A DNA stretch of 64,000 nt from Streptomyces sp. NBC_01276 (GTDB taxonomy: Bacteria; Actinomycetota; Actinomycetes; Streptomycetales; Streptomycetaceae): NCBI RefSeq assembly GCF_041435355.1, contig NZ_CP108442.1, positions 3,348,001-3,412,000 on the forward strand, read 5' to 3'. Both the position numbers and the translations under genes were made by a program. The notes beneath the pieces were generated by a model. The model searched no databases, had not been told where the DNA came from, and was given only the letters and a program-made list of their open reading frames with translations. Below, piece by piece: positions 33,855 to 40,947 of this stretch (positions are counted from its first letter, which is position 1; every line of letters begins with the position of its first letter).

Positions 33855-34031
33855 GAAGTAATGGTATATCTGCAGGTCAGATACCGAATATCGTTGCAAT
33901 GATCTGGAGTTTAACGCAACAGTCATGGCCATGAACGTTGCAATGAATTGGACGCGAACGCTATGCTGGAGGCACCGGGGCCACGAAGGGCCGCCGAGGG
34001 CCGCCGCAGGCCACGCACGAAGGAGACCGCG

Positions 34032-34796
34032 ATGCCGGGAGGCAGGCTCACCCAGCAGGAACGCCAGCAGATCGCGCTGGGGGTGGCCGACGGCCTCGCC
34101 TACGCGGAGATCGCCCGGCGCCTCGACCGCCCCACCTCGACGGTCACCCGCGAGGTCATGCGCAACGGCGGCCCCACCGGCTACCGCGCCGACCTGGCCC
34201 AGCGCGCCACCGAACGCCGCACGCACCGGCGCGGCCAGACGACGGCCCGGAGCCCCCAGACTCCCCCGCCGGCGCACGGGCGCGACCCCGAGGCGCTGCG
34301 CGCGTACGAGGAGACGTTCACCACCGTCCTCGTACAGTCGGGCATGCCGACGATGATGGCCCGGGTGCTGACCTGCCTGTTCACCACCGACGAGGGAAGC
34401 CTCACCGCGTCGGAACTCGTCCAGCGGCTCCAGGTCAGCCCGGCGTCCGTCTCCAAGGCGATCAGCTACCTCGACGGCCAGGGCCTCGTCCGCCGCGAAC
34501 GGGACGAACGGCGGCGCGAGCGCTACGTCGCCGACAACGACGTCTGGTACCAGTCCATGATGGCCAGCGCCCGCGGCACCGCCGTGCTCGCCGAAACCGC
34601 CCGCCAGGGCGTCGGCGTCCTCGGCCCCGACACCCCCGCCGCGGTCCGCCTCGAAAACATCGCCCGCTTCGTCGACTTCGTCTCCGAGAGCATCTCCCGC
34701 GCCGCCGACCAGGCGCGCGACATCCTCCACCCGAAGCCCGAGGGCACCCCGGCCGACGCCTCCGACACGTCCGCTCCCGGCCCGGACCGCGGATAG
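34032..34796 (+). CDS. Regulator with IS30-type HTH fused to a MarR/GbsR-like winged helix
   Basis: The 254-residue protein starts with an HTH of the kind at the N-terminus of IS30 transposases: LTQQERQQIALGVADGLAYA then STVTREVMRNGG and YRADLAQRATERR (residues about 6-65). No DDE catalytic domain follows. Instead, from residue 85 there is a MarR/GbsR-like winged helix (LTASELVQRLQVSPASVSKA, then GLVRRERDERRRERYV), and a helical tail. The combination suggests a DNA-binding regulator that recruited a transposase HTH. ATG 34032 follows AGGAGA; upstream in-frame starts lack such a site. It is divergent from DUF4097 and is its likely regulator. Confidence 0.82.
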   Translation: MPGGRLTQQERQQIALGVADGLAYAEIARRLDRPTSTVTREVMRNGGPTGYRADLAQRATERRTHRRGQTTARSPQTPPPAHGRDPEALRAYEETFTTVLVQSGMPTMMARVLTCLFTTDEGSLTASELVQRLQVSPASVSKAISYLDGQGLVRRERDERRRERYVADNDVWYQSMMASARGTAVLAETARQGVGVLGPDTPAAVRLENIARFVDFVSESISRAADQARDILHPKPEGTPADASDTSAPGPDRG

Positions 34797-34825
34797 CCGG
34801 CGGCCGGCGGCCCGCCCGCGCGTGC

Positions 34826-34883
34826 GGCCGAGGCCGCGGAACGCGGGCCGCCCTAAGGGGCGTCCCGTTCCGCGGCCTCGGCC
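34826..34883. terminator. Long inverted repeat between convergent genes, overlapping a 3' end
   Basis: A perfect 18-bp inverted repeat (GGCCGAGGCCGCGGAACG and its complement) spans the gap between the HTH/MarR gene and the convergent ArsR gene. Its right arm lies inside the last codons of the ArsR gene. Confidence 0.7.
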
Positions 34884-35215
34884 GTCTCCGCGAGGAGCTT
34901 GATGCGTGCCAGACGGCGGTCCCAGTCGGCCGCGAGGGCGGCCATCCAGCGGGCCGTCGCGTCCAGCGCCGCGGGCCGGACCGCGTACCGCACCTCGCGC
35001 CCCACCCGTCCCCCGCGCACCAGACCGGCGGCCTCCAGCACCGCGAGGTGCTTGACCACGGCCTGGCGCGAGACGGGGACCCCCTCGGCGAGGGCGGTCG
35101 CGCTGGCCTCGCCCCGCGCGGCGAGGAGGTCGAGCAGCAGGCGCCGCGTGGGGTCGGCGAGCGCGGCGAGTACGGAGTCCACGCCCTCCGCGCCGCCCGG
35201 CCTCGGGTCCGTCAC
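34853..35215 (-). CDS. ArsR-family transcriptional regulator
   Basis: The 120-aa product is a small winged-helix protein of the ArsR/SmtB type: LAALADPTRRLLLDLLAARGEASATAL, then the recognition helix SRQAVVKHLAVLEAAGLV and the wing RVGREVRYAV. No cysteine metal site is seen, which fits the non-metal ArsR group that pairs with AHSA1/SRPBCC proteins. GTG 35215 overlaps the stop of the SRPBCC gene by four bases, so the pair is coupled, with the regulator second. It probably represses its own operon from the two GCAAC-N6-GTTGC sites upstream of the SRPBCC gene. Confidence 0.9.
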   Translation of the reverse strand: MTDPRPGGAEGVDSVLAALADPTRRLLLDLLAARGEASATALAEGVPVSRQAVVKHLAVLEAAGLVRGGRVGREVRYAVRPAALDATARWMAALAADWDRRLARIKLLAETAEAAERDAP

Positions 35216-35658
35216 GCCGAGGACTCCTCGGCCCGCTTCTTGAACGCGTCGAGCACCTGCGGCCAGCCGCCGGTGTTGTCCTCCAGTGCCTTGGCGCGCA
35301 GTTCCTCGGCCCCGGGGAGCTCCGCGAAGCCGCTCTCGACGACGCGCAGCCGCGTCTTGTCCCCCTCGGGCGTCAGCGTGAACTCCACGAGGGTGGTGTT
35401 GTCCCCGCGCAGCTCCTCGCCCGGGAAGGCGCTGGCCCAGCGGTACGCGACGTACGTCGGCGGCTCGACCTTCTCCACGCGCACCGGGAAGTCCCCGTAC
35501 TGGGGGTTCTTCGCCAGCATCGACTCGCCCTCCCGGGCGACGGTCCCGGCCACGCTCTCCGGTTCGGCCACCCAGAACCCGGGTTCGGTCACCAGCGACC
35601 AGACCCGCTCCAGCGGCGCTTCGATCAGGGTTTCGCGTTCGATCCTGTCCTGGATCAT
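35212..35658 (-). CDS. SRPBCC (AHSA1-like) protein
   Basis: The 148-residue product has the START/Bet-v1-like fold of the activator-of-Hsp90-ATPase-1 family: IERETLIEAPLERVWSLVTE at the start, VEKVEPPTYVAYRWAS in the middle and a C-terminal long helix GGWPQVLDAFKKRAEE. Such proteins usually bind a small hydrophobic ligand, and their genes are commonly coupled with ArsR regulators, as here. The ATG at 35658 was chosen because it directly precedes the domain and lies just behind the operator sites; an upstream open extension runs through those sites and is unlikely. Confidence 0.9.
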   Translation of the reverse strand: MIQDRIERETLIEAPLERVWSLVTEPGFWVAEPESVAGTVAREGESMLAKNPQYGDFPVRVEKVEPPTYVAYRWASAFPGEELRGDNTTLVEFTLTPEGDKTRLRVVESGFAELPGAEELRAKALEDNTGGWPQVLDAFKKRAEESSA

Positions 35659-35686
35659 GACGAGCCTCTTTCCTCGACACCATTGA

Positions 35687-35704
35687 TGCAACTCCAGGGT
35701 TGCA
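35687..35704. promoter_or_regulatory. TGCAAC-N6-GTTGCA operator 1 of the SRPBCC-ArsR operon
   Basis: A perfect 6-6-6 inverted repeat, TGCAAC-TCCAGG-GTTGCA, lies 29 bp upstream of the SRPBCC start. Confidence 0.8.
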
Positions 35705-35720
35705 CCTGACCCCCCTCTGA

Positions 35721-35738
35721 CGCAACCGGAGAGTTGCA
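35721..35738. promoter_or_regulatory. GCAAC-N6-GTTGC operator 2 of the SRPBCC-ArsR operon
   Basis: CGCAAC-CGGAGA-GTTGCA lies 34 bp from the first site (start to start), so both face roughly the same side of the helix. It may also act on the divergent pentapeptide gene that starts at 35800. Confidence 0.8.
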
Positions 35739-35799
35739 CTTCCCGTGGCGGATACCCTCGTCCGGACGACGGGCGGGCCACAGCCAACAGGGGGTTGCC

Positions 35800-36432
35800 A
35801 TGGAATTCCGGGCCGCCGACCCCGAGGCCGCCCACTGGCTGGCGCGCTGGCTGGCGGACGGGAGCCCCTACGGGGCCGACATGACCGAGCTCGACTTCGG
35901 CGGCGCGGACCTCGCCGGGGCGGACTTCTCGGGCGCCCTGTTCATCGGCGCCCGCCTCGCGGGCGCCCGCCTGACCGGCACGGACTTCTACCGCTGCCGC
36001 CTCCAGGACGCCGACCTCACCGGAGCCGACGCCACCGGCGCCTGTTTCGTCCGGGCCGTGCTGGACGGGGCCGACCTGCGCGGAGCCGTCCTCGACGGGG
36101 CCGACCTCGTCCGCGCGGAGCTCTACGGCACCGACGCCCGCGGCGCCCGCCTGCGCGGCGCCCGCATCCTCGGCGCCTCGCTGCTGAACACCGACCTGCG
36201 CGGCGCGGACCTCAGCGGCGCGGAACTCCGGGAGAACTCCTTCAAGGTGCTCCTGGACGACGACACCCGCGTGGCGGGCCTGACGGGAACCGTGTTCGGC
36301 CCGGCACGACTGGCCGACGGCCCGGACGGGGCGTCAGGGACCCCCCTCGCCGGAGCCGGACTGGAGGACTGGATCCGGGAACGCGGGGGCGACGTACGGG
36401 TCATCGAACCCCTGGGTCCGCCCCGCCCCTGA
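35800..36432 (+). CDS. Pentapeptide-repeat protein (paralogue B)
   Basis: The 210-residue product is almost entirely pentapeptide repeats (ADLAGADFSGALFIGARLAG and so on) with a 30-residue helical start. Residues from about 85 on are nearly identical to the C-terminus of the larger pentapeptide protein at 25385-26785, sharing for example AELYGTDARGARLRGARILG and AELRENSF; the DNA is also close. It lacks the long N-terminal domain of that protein. ATG 35800 follows GGGGGTTGCC. It is divergent from the SRPBCC-ArsR operon. A gyrase-protecting role is possible for such proteins but not shown by sequence. Confidence 0.9.
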   Translation: MEFRAADPEAAHWLARWLADGSPYGADMTELDFGGADLAGADFSGALFIGARLAGARLTGTDFYRCRLQDADLTGADATGACFVRAVLDGADLRGAVLDGADLVRAELYGTDARGARLRGARILGASLLNTDLRGADLSGAELRENSFKVLLDDDTRVAGLTGTVFGPARLADGPDGASGTPLAGAGLEDWIRERGGDVRVIEPLGPPRP

Positions 36433-36713
36433 CGCCACCGCCGACCGGCGCCCCGCCCGCCGACCGCTCCGGGTCCCCCTGGACGTGCACGTCCGCCCGG
36501 GCCCACGGCGCCCGGATCCGGGCCGCGCGGGTCGCGCGACCGGGCGGGAACCTGCGGGTGGCGGCGTGCGTTCGTGCGCACCCCGAGCGCGGCACGGCAG
36601 CCGCCACCCCACGACCCGCACTCGTCAAGGCAGGAAACACTCCCTTGGCGTCCCCTCGCGACGAATCGCTCAACACAAGGGTGATCAACAGGTGACGAAC
36701 CGTCAACACCTCG

Positions 36714-37169
36714 TTAGAGGTACACGCGCGGTTCCCGCCTCCGGGCAAATTCTTGGTCGGGGCGCACGGCGGGGGCCGCCGGTTCCGCCCGGTCGATCTC
36801 GCACCAGATCCGTTTGCCCGCACCCTCGCGCTGCCAGCCCCACCGGTCGGCGAGCCCGTCCACCAGCTCCAGCCCGCGCCCGCCGGTGTCCTCGCCGCAG
36901 GCCTGCCGGCGGGCCGGCGCCCGGTCGCTCGTGTCGGCGACCTCGACCCGCACGCCCGGCCCGCCGAACAACATCCGCAGCACGGCCGGACAACCCGTGT
37001 GCACGACCGCGTTCGTGACCAGCTCGGAGATCAACAGGACCAGCGTCTCGGCGAGCGGCTCGTCGTCCCCTATGCCGGACCACGCCAGCCTGGACCGGGC
37101 CCACCGGCGGGCCCGGCCGACCTCGGCGGGATCCGGTCCTACCTCCAGCTGCACCTGAAGCACCTGCAC
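36714..37169 (-). CDS. RsbW-like HATPase protein
   Basis: The 151-aa product is a GHKL ATPase of the anti-sigma-kinase group: N box LVLLISELVTNAVVHTG (about residues 43-59), G1 box VEVADTSDRAPARRQ, G2 box GGRGLELVDGLADRWGW (about 96-112). It is a separate member of the family from the one at 22.9 kb. Start GTG 37169; the upstream 370 bp has no gene that I can support. The Cys near the G1/G2 loop and the tail are not conserved family features. No sigma factor or antagonist gene lies beside it. Confidence 0.88.
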   Translation of the reverse strand: MQVLQVQLEVGPDPAEVGRARRWARSRLAWSGIGDDEPLAETLVLLISELVTNAVVHTGCPAVLRMLFGGPGVRVEVADTSDRAPARRQACGEDTGGRGLELVDGLADRWGWQREGAGKRIWCEIDRAEPAAPAVRPDQEFARRREPRVYL

Positions 37170-37537
37170 CGCTCACACCATCCGAACCGGCGGACACTTC
37201 GCCTCGCGACGGGGCGGGATCACCGCTCGTGATCCCCTTGCCGAGCAGCATGGTTGACATACAGTCACCACAACAAGCGCTTCGGGCATATTCCAGCGCG
37301 AAGGAGTAGGCGTGGTGCATACTGTGCGACGCTCACGCCGCTCAACCGCTCGCATTCGTGGGAGCGTACCGGAGCACACCCCTGCCTCCGGCCCGGATCG
37401 GGGCGGCCGAAGGACACAAACCGATATCAACTCTCTGTAATCGGACATGCGTCCCACGTCGTTCCTCCCGTGCCCAGCCCCGGCCGGCCCCGGCCCGACC
37501 CGGCCCGCGCGGCCCCGTTCCCGTCACAGCCTGCTAC
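37170..37537. other. Intergenic region without a supported gene
   Basis: This 368-bp stretch between the HATPase gene and the end of the acyl-CoA dehydrogenase operon is less GC-rich around 37240-37330 and holds a GGATCACCGCTCGTGATCC inverted repeat near 37220, and a TTGACA box near 37254 without a convincing partner. I see no coding frame. Confidence 0.5.
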
Positions 37538-38455
37538 CTACGGCACCACCGCCTCCTCCAGCAGCCGCTCCGCCAGGAACTCCTCCGCCCGCGCCGCCGT
37601 GCCCCACTGCCGCGCCCGCACCCACGCCCGTTTCAGGTGCAGGTGCACGTCCGCCTCCCAGGTGAAGCCCATCCCGCCGTGCACCTGGAGACAGTCCCGG
37701 GCGCCCCGCAGCGCCGCCTCGTCCGCCAGCAGTTTGGCCGCCGCGACCTCCGCGCCGTCCGCCGTCACCGCCGCCGCGTAGACCGCCGTACGGGCCACCT
37801 CGGCGCGCACCAGCATGTCCGCGCACAGGTGCTTGACCGCCTGGAACGCCCCGATCGGCTGCCCGAACTGCTCGCGCTCCCCCGCGTACCGCACCGCCAG
37901 CTCCACCGTCCGCAGCGCGCTCCCGACCTGCAGGGCCGCCGTCAGCAGCGCCCCCTCCTCCCGGTACGCGTCCACCTGCGCGCCCCCGGCCGGCTCCGCC
38001 CGCCACAGCGGGGTCAGCGGGTCCGCCGAGCGCACCGGGGTCCCGGCGGGGAGCGGGTCCTCCCCGAGCACCGCGTCGGCGTCGCCCAGGTGCGCCACCA
38101 GCGGCCCGTCCAGGTCGAAGGCGGTGACCACGGCCGTCCCCTCCGCCGCGCCGGGGACCGCCCCGGCGGCCAGGTGGGTGGCCACCAGCGGCCCCGGCAG
38201 CAGGGCCCGCCCGGCCTCCTCGAAGACGAGGACCGCCTCGGGCAGGCCGAGCCCGACCCCGCCCCGCTCCTCCGGCAGGCGCAGCGCGAACAGGCCCGCC
38301 CCGCCCAGCTCCCGCCACAGGTCCCGGTCCAGGGCGCCCCCGGCGTCCACCGACGCCCGCAGGGCCTCGCGCCCGTACCGTCCGGCGAGGAGGTCCCGTA
38401 CACCCGCCCGCAGGTCCCGCTGGTCCTGCGTCGGCTGGAAGTCCACGGCGCTCAC
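37538..38455 (-). CDS. Short acyl-CoA dehydrogenase subunit
   Basis: The 305-residue product is shorter than normal acyl-CoA dehydrogenases (about 380-400) and lacks the WCQGxSEPGAGSD signature of the middle domain. It keeps the C-terminal elements REQFGQPIGAFQAVKHLCAD and DCLQVHGGMGFTWEADVHLH. This matches the degenerate subunit of heteromeric alpha2-beta2 dehydrogenases known from actinobacterial steroid side-chain degradation. The full-length partner would be the preceding gene, whose stop overlaps this GTG start (38455) by four bases. It is the last gene of the operon headed by the amidohydrolase. The heteromer is inferred from pairing and family. Confidence 0.88.
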   Translation of the reverse strand: MSAVDFQPTQDQRDLRAGVRDLLAGRYGREALRASVDAGGALDRDLWRELGGAGLFALRLPEERGGVGLGLPEAVLVFEEAGRALLPGPLVATHLAAGAVPGAAEGTAVVTAFDLDGPLVAHLGDADAVLGEDPLPAGTPVRSADPLTPLWRAEPAGGAQVDAYREEGALLTAALQVGSALRTVELAVRYAGEREQFGQPIGAFQAVKHLCADMLVRAEVARTAVYAAAVTADGAEVAAAKLLADEAALRGARDCLQVHGGMGFTWEADVHLHLKRAWVRARQWGTAARAEEFLAERLLEEAVVP

Positions 38456-39606
38456 CGCCCCTTCGGAAGGCCGAGGATCCGCTCGGCGACGATGTTCCGC
38501 TGGATCTGCGAGGTGCCCGCCGCGATCGTGTACGAGAGGGACGAGAGCCGGTCCAGGGTCCACTCCTCCTCCAGCGAGAGGGAGTCCGCGCCCAGCACCT
38601 CCGCGGCCGCGTCGTAGAGCTCCTGGCGGGCGTGGGAGTACGCCAGCTTGAAGACGCTGCCGCCCGTGCCGGGGACGCCGCCGGAGCGCTGCGCCTCGCT
38701 GACGTTCCACTGCGTCAGCCGCCACAGGGCCCCGAACTCCCCGTTGAGCCTGCCGAGGGTGCGCCGCAGCACGGGGTCGTCCCAGCGGCCGTTCGCCTTC
38801 GCGGTACGGGCCAGCAGCGCCAGGGTGCGCCGGCAGGCGACGACCTCGCCGACGAAGGCGGTGCCCCGTTCGAAGGAGAGGGTCACCATCGTCACGCGCC
38901 AGCCGTCGTTCTCCTCCCCGACCCGGTTGGCGACCGGGATCCGCACCTCGTCGAGGAACACCTCCGCGAACTCGGCCGACCCGGCGAGGGTGCGCAGCGG
39001 CCGGACCGTGATCCCGGGCGCGTCCATCGGCATGGCCAGCCAGGAGATCCCGCGGTGCTTGGGGGCCTGCGGGTCCGTGCGCACCAGCAGCTCGCACCAG
39101 TCGGCGACCTCCGCGTGCGAGGTCCAGATCTTCGATCCGGTGACGACGTACGCGTCCCCGTCGCGCACCGCCCGCGTGCGCAGGGAGGCCAGGTCGGAGC
39201 CGGCGCCGGGCTCGCTGAAGCCCTGGCACCACACCTCGTCGCCGCGCAGGACGGGCGGCAGCCAGCGGGCCCGCTGCCCGGCGGTGCCCTCGGCGGCGAT
39301 GGTCGGTCCGGCGTGCAGCAGGCCGACGAAGTTCGCGCCGACGTAGGGTGCGCCGGCGCGTTCGGTCTCCTCCAGGAAGATCAGGTGCTGGGTCGGGGTG
39401 GCGCCGCGCCCGCCGGCGTCGACGGGCCAGTGCAGGCCCGCGTACCCGGCGTCGTGGAGGCGGCGCTGCCAGCCCAGGTCGTAGGCGCGGCGGCCGGGCC
39501 AGTCGTCCGGGGAGGGCCTGGCGGGCAGCTCGGGCAGGGTCTTGCCCAGCCACTCGCGCAGCCGGGCCCGGAAGTCCCGTTCCTCCTCGGTGTAGGTGAG
39601 GTCCAT
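38452..39606 (-). CDS. Acyl-CoA dehydrogenase (full-length subunit)
   Basis: The 384-aa product has all acyl-CoA dehydrogenase elements: WCQGFSEPGAGSDLASLRTR near residue 125, SKIWTSHAEVADWCELLVRT, the FERGTAFVG helix, and the C-terminal TIAAGTSQIQRNIVAERILG. It oxidises an acyl-CoA with FAD and ETF. Its ATG at 39606 overlaps the amidohydrolase stop by four bases and its stop overlaps the short dehydrogenase start, so the three genes are tightly coupled. With the short partner it probably makes a heteromeric enzyme for a bulky or cyclic acyl-CoA. Control is probably by the operator at 40811. Confidence 0.93.
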   Translation of the reverse strand: MDLTYTEEERDFRARLREWLGKTLPELPARPSPDDWPGRRAYDLGWQRRLHDAGYAGLHWPVDAGGRGATPTQHLIFLEETERAGAPYVGANFVGLLHAGPTIAAEGTAGQRARWLPPVLRGDEVWCQGFSEPGAGSDLASLRTRAVRDGDAYVVTGSKIWTSHAEVADWCELLVRTDPQAPKHRGISWLAMPMDAPGITVRPLRTLAGSAEFAEVFLDEVRIPVANRVGEENDGWRVTMVTLSFERGTAFVGEVVACRRTLALLARTAKANGRWDDPVLRRTLGRLNGEFGALWRLTQWNVSEAQRSGGVPGTGGSVFKLAYSHARQELYDAAAEVLGADSLSLEEEWTLDRLSSLSYTIAAGTSQIQRNIVAERILGLPKGR

Positions 39607-40793
39607 CAGGTGAGGTCCAGGCCGAGCATGCGGATGGCGTTGCCGCGCATCAGTTTGTGGACGGTCTCGGCGTCGAGGTCCTTCACGTGGTCGAGGGCGA
39701 CCTCCCTGGTGTGCGGGAAGGTCGAGTCCACGTGCGGGTAGTCGGTCTCGAAGGTGGCGTTGTCGCGGCCGACCACGTCGAGCGAGGCGATCCCGTGCTT
39801 GTCGCGGAAGAAGCAGCAGTAGATCTGCCGGTAGTAGTACGTGGACGGCGGCTCGGGGATCAGGTCGCGGACCCCGCCCCAGGCGCGGTGCTCGCGCCAG
39901 ACGTCGTCGGCGCGTTCGAGGGCGTAGGGGATCCAGCCCATCTGGCCCTCGCTGTAGGCGAGGGTGAGCCGCGGGAACTTCACGAGGACGCCGCTGAAGA
40001 GGAAGTCCATCATCGAGGCCATGGCGTTGTTGAAGCTCAGCGAGGCCTGGACGGCGGGCGGGGCGTCCGGGGAGGCCGCGGGCATCTGGGACGAGGACCC
40101 GATGTGCATGTTCACCACCGTGCCGGTCTCCTGGCAGACGGCGAAGAAGGGGTCCCAGTAGCCGGAGTGGATGGACGGCAGCCCCAGGTGGGTGGGGATC
40201 TCGGAGAAGGTCACCGCGCGGACGCCGCGGGCGGCGTTGCGGCGGATCTCGGCGACGGCCAGGTCGATGTCCCAGAGCGGGATGATGCAGAGCGGGATGA
40301 GGCGGCCGCCGCTGTCGCCGCACCACTCCTCGACCATCCAGTCGTTGTAGGCGCGCACGCAGGCGAGGGCGACCTCCTTGTCGTGGGCCTCCGCGAAGGT
40401 CTGGCCGCAGAAGCGCGGGAAGGTCGGGAAGCAGAGCGAGGCCTCGACGTGGTTGAGGTCCATGTCGGCGAGGCGCGCCTTGGGGTCCCAGCAGCCGCGC
40501 CGCATCTCCTCGCGGGTGATGCCCTCCAGGGTCATGTCGTCCCGGTCGAAGCCCACGGCGGCGATGTTGCGCTTGTACGGGAACTTCAGGTCCTCGTAGA
40601 TCCACCAGTCGGTCGGCGGGCCGTCGGGGTCCATGGAGATGACGTACTTGCCGCCGGTGTAGACGAGCTCGCCGATGCCCGCCGTGAGGGCCTTGGGGCC
40701 GCGGTCCCGGTACTTGGCCGGCAGCCACACGTCGAACAGGTGGGCCGGTTCGATGACGTGGTCGTCGACGCTGATGATCCGAGGCAGTTCCAT
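39606..40793 (-). CDS. Amidohydrolase-2 family TIM-barrel protein
   Basis: The 395-residue product matches amidohydrolase 2 (the ACMS-decarboxylase-like group). It begins IISVDDHVIEPAHLFDVWLP, with a D-D-H motif replacing the usual H-x-H metal site, and includes ASLCFPTFPRFCGQTF, NDWMVEEWCG, and a late FETDYPHVDSTFPHTRE with the conserved Asp-Tyr-Pro-His. Actinobacteria carry many such genes beside acyl-CoA dehydrogenases; the reaction, hydrolysis or decarboxylation, is unknown here. It heads a three-gene operon and begins 17 bp from an operator of the regulon. ATG 40793. Confidence 0.88.
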   Translation of the reverse strand: MELPRIISVDDHVIEPAHLFDVWLPAKYRDRGPKALTAGIGELVYTGGKYVISMDPDGPPTDWWIYEDLKFPYKRNIAAVGFDRDDMTLEGITREEMRRGCWDPKARLADMDLNHVEASLCFPTFPRFCGQTFAEAHDKEVALACVRAYNDWMVEEWCGDSGGRLIPLCIIPLWDIDLAVAEIRRNAARGVRAVTFSEIPTHLGLPSIHSGYWDPFFAVCQETGTVVNMHIGSSSQMPAASPDAPPAVQASLSFNNAMASMMDFLFSGVLVKFPRLTLAYSEGQMGWIPYALERADDVWREHRAWGGVRDLIPEPPSTYYYRQIYCCFFRDKHGIASLDVVGRDNATFETDYPHVDSTFPHTREVALDHVKDLDAETVHKLMRGNAIRMLGLDLT

Positions 40794-40810
40794 GGTCTCC
40801 CCAATCCGAT

Positions 40811-40825
40811 CTGATGGATCGTCAG
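40811..40825. promoter_or_regulatory. Inverted-repeat operator (regulon site 5)
   Basis: CTGATG-GAT-CGTCAG, one mismatch in one arm, lies 17 bp upstream of the amidohydrolase start. Confidence 0.75.
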
Positions 40826-40888
40826 AAACAAGCTAGCCCCGCCACCCCTGGACCGACAAGCGTCCGAGGCCTACGCTCTGCGCTTGAT

Positions 40889-40903
40889 CTGACTATCCGT
40901 CAG
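40889..40903. promoter_or_regulatory. Inverted-repeat operator (regulon site 6)
   Basis: CTGACT-ATC-CGTCAG, one mismatch in one arm, lies 44 bp upstream of the AMP-forming ligase start and 63 bp from site 5, so each divergent operon has its own operator. Confidence 0.75.
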
Positions 40904-40947
40904 ACTCCTTGCCCACCGTCCACTGCCACGCCCAGGGGAGGTCCGGG

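Noticed and set aside
36693..36705. TGACG-AAC-CGTCA, similar to the regulon operator
   Set aside because: It matches only the inner 13 bases and lies between the 3' ends of two convergent genes, with no promoter to control. I treat it as chance or part of a weak terminator.
37170..37320. Minus-strand frame from an ATG at 37320 running into the HATPase gene
   Set aside because: It is in a different frame from the HATPase, shows no codon bias before the overlap and covers the presumed promoter region.
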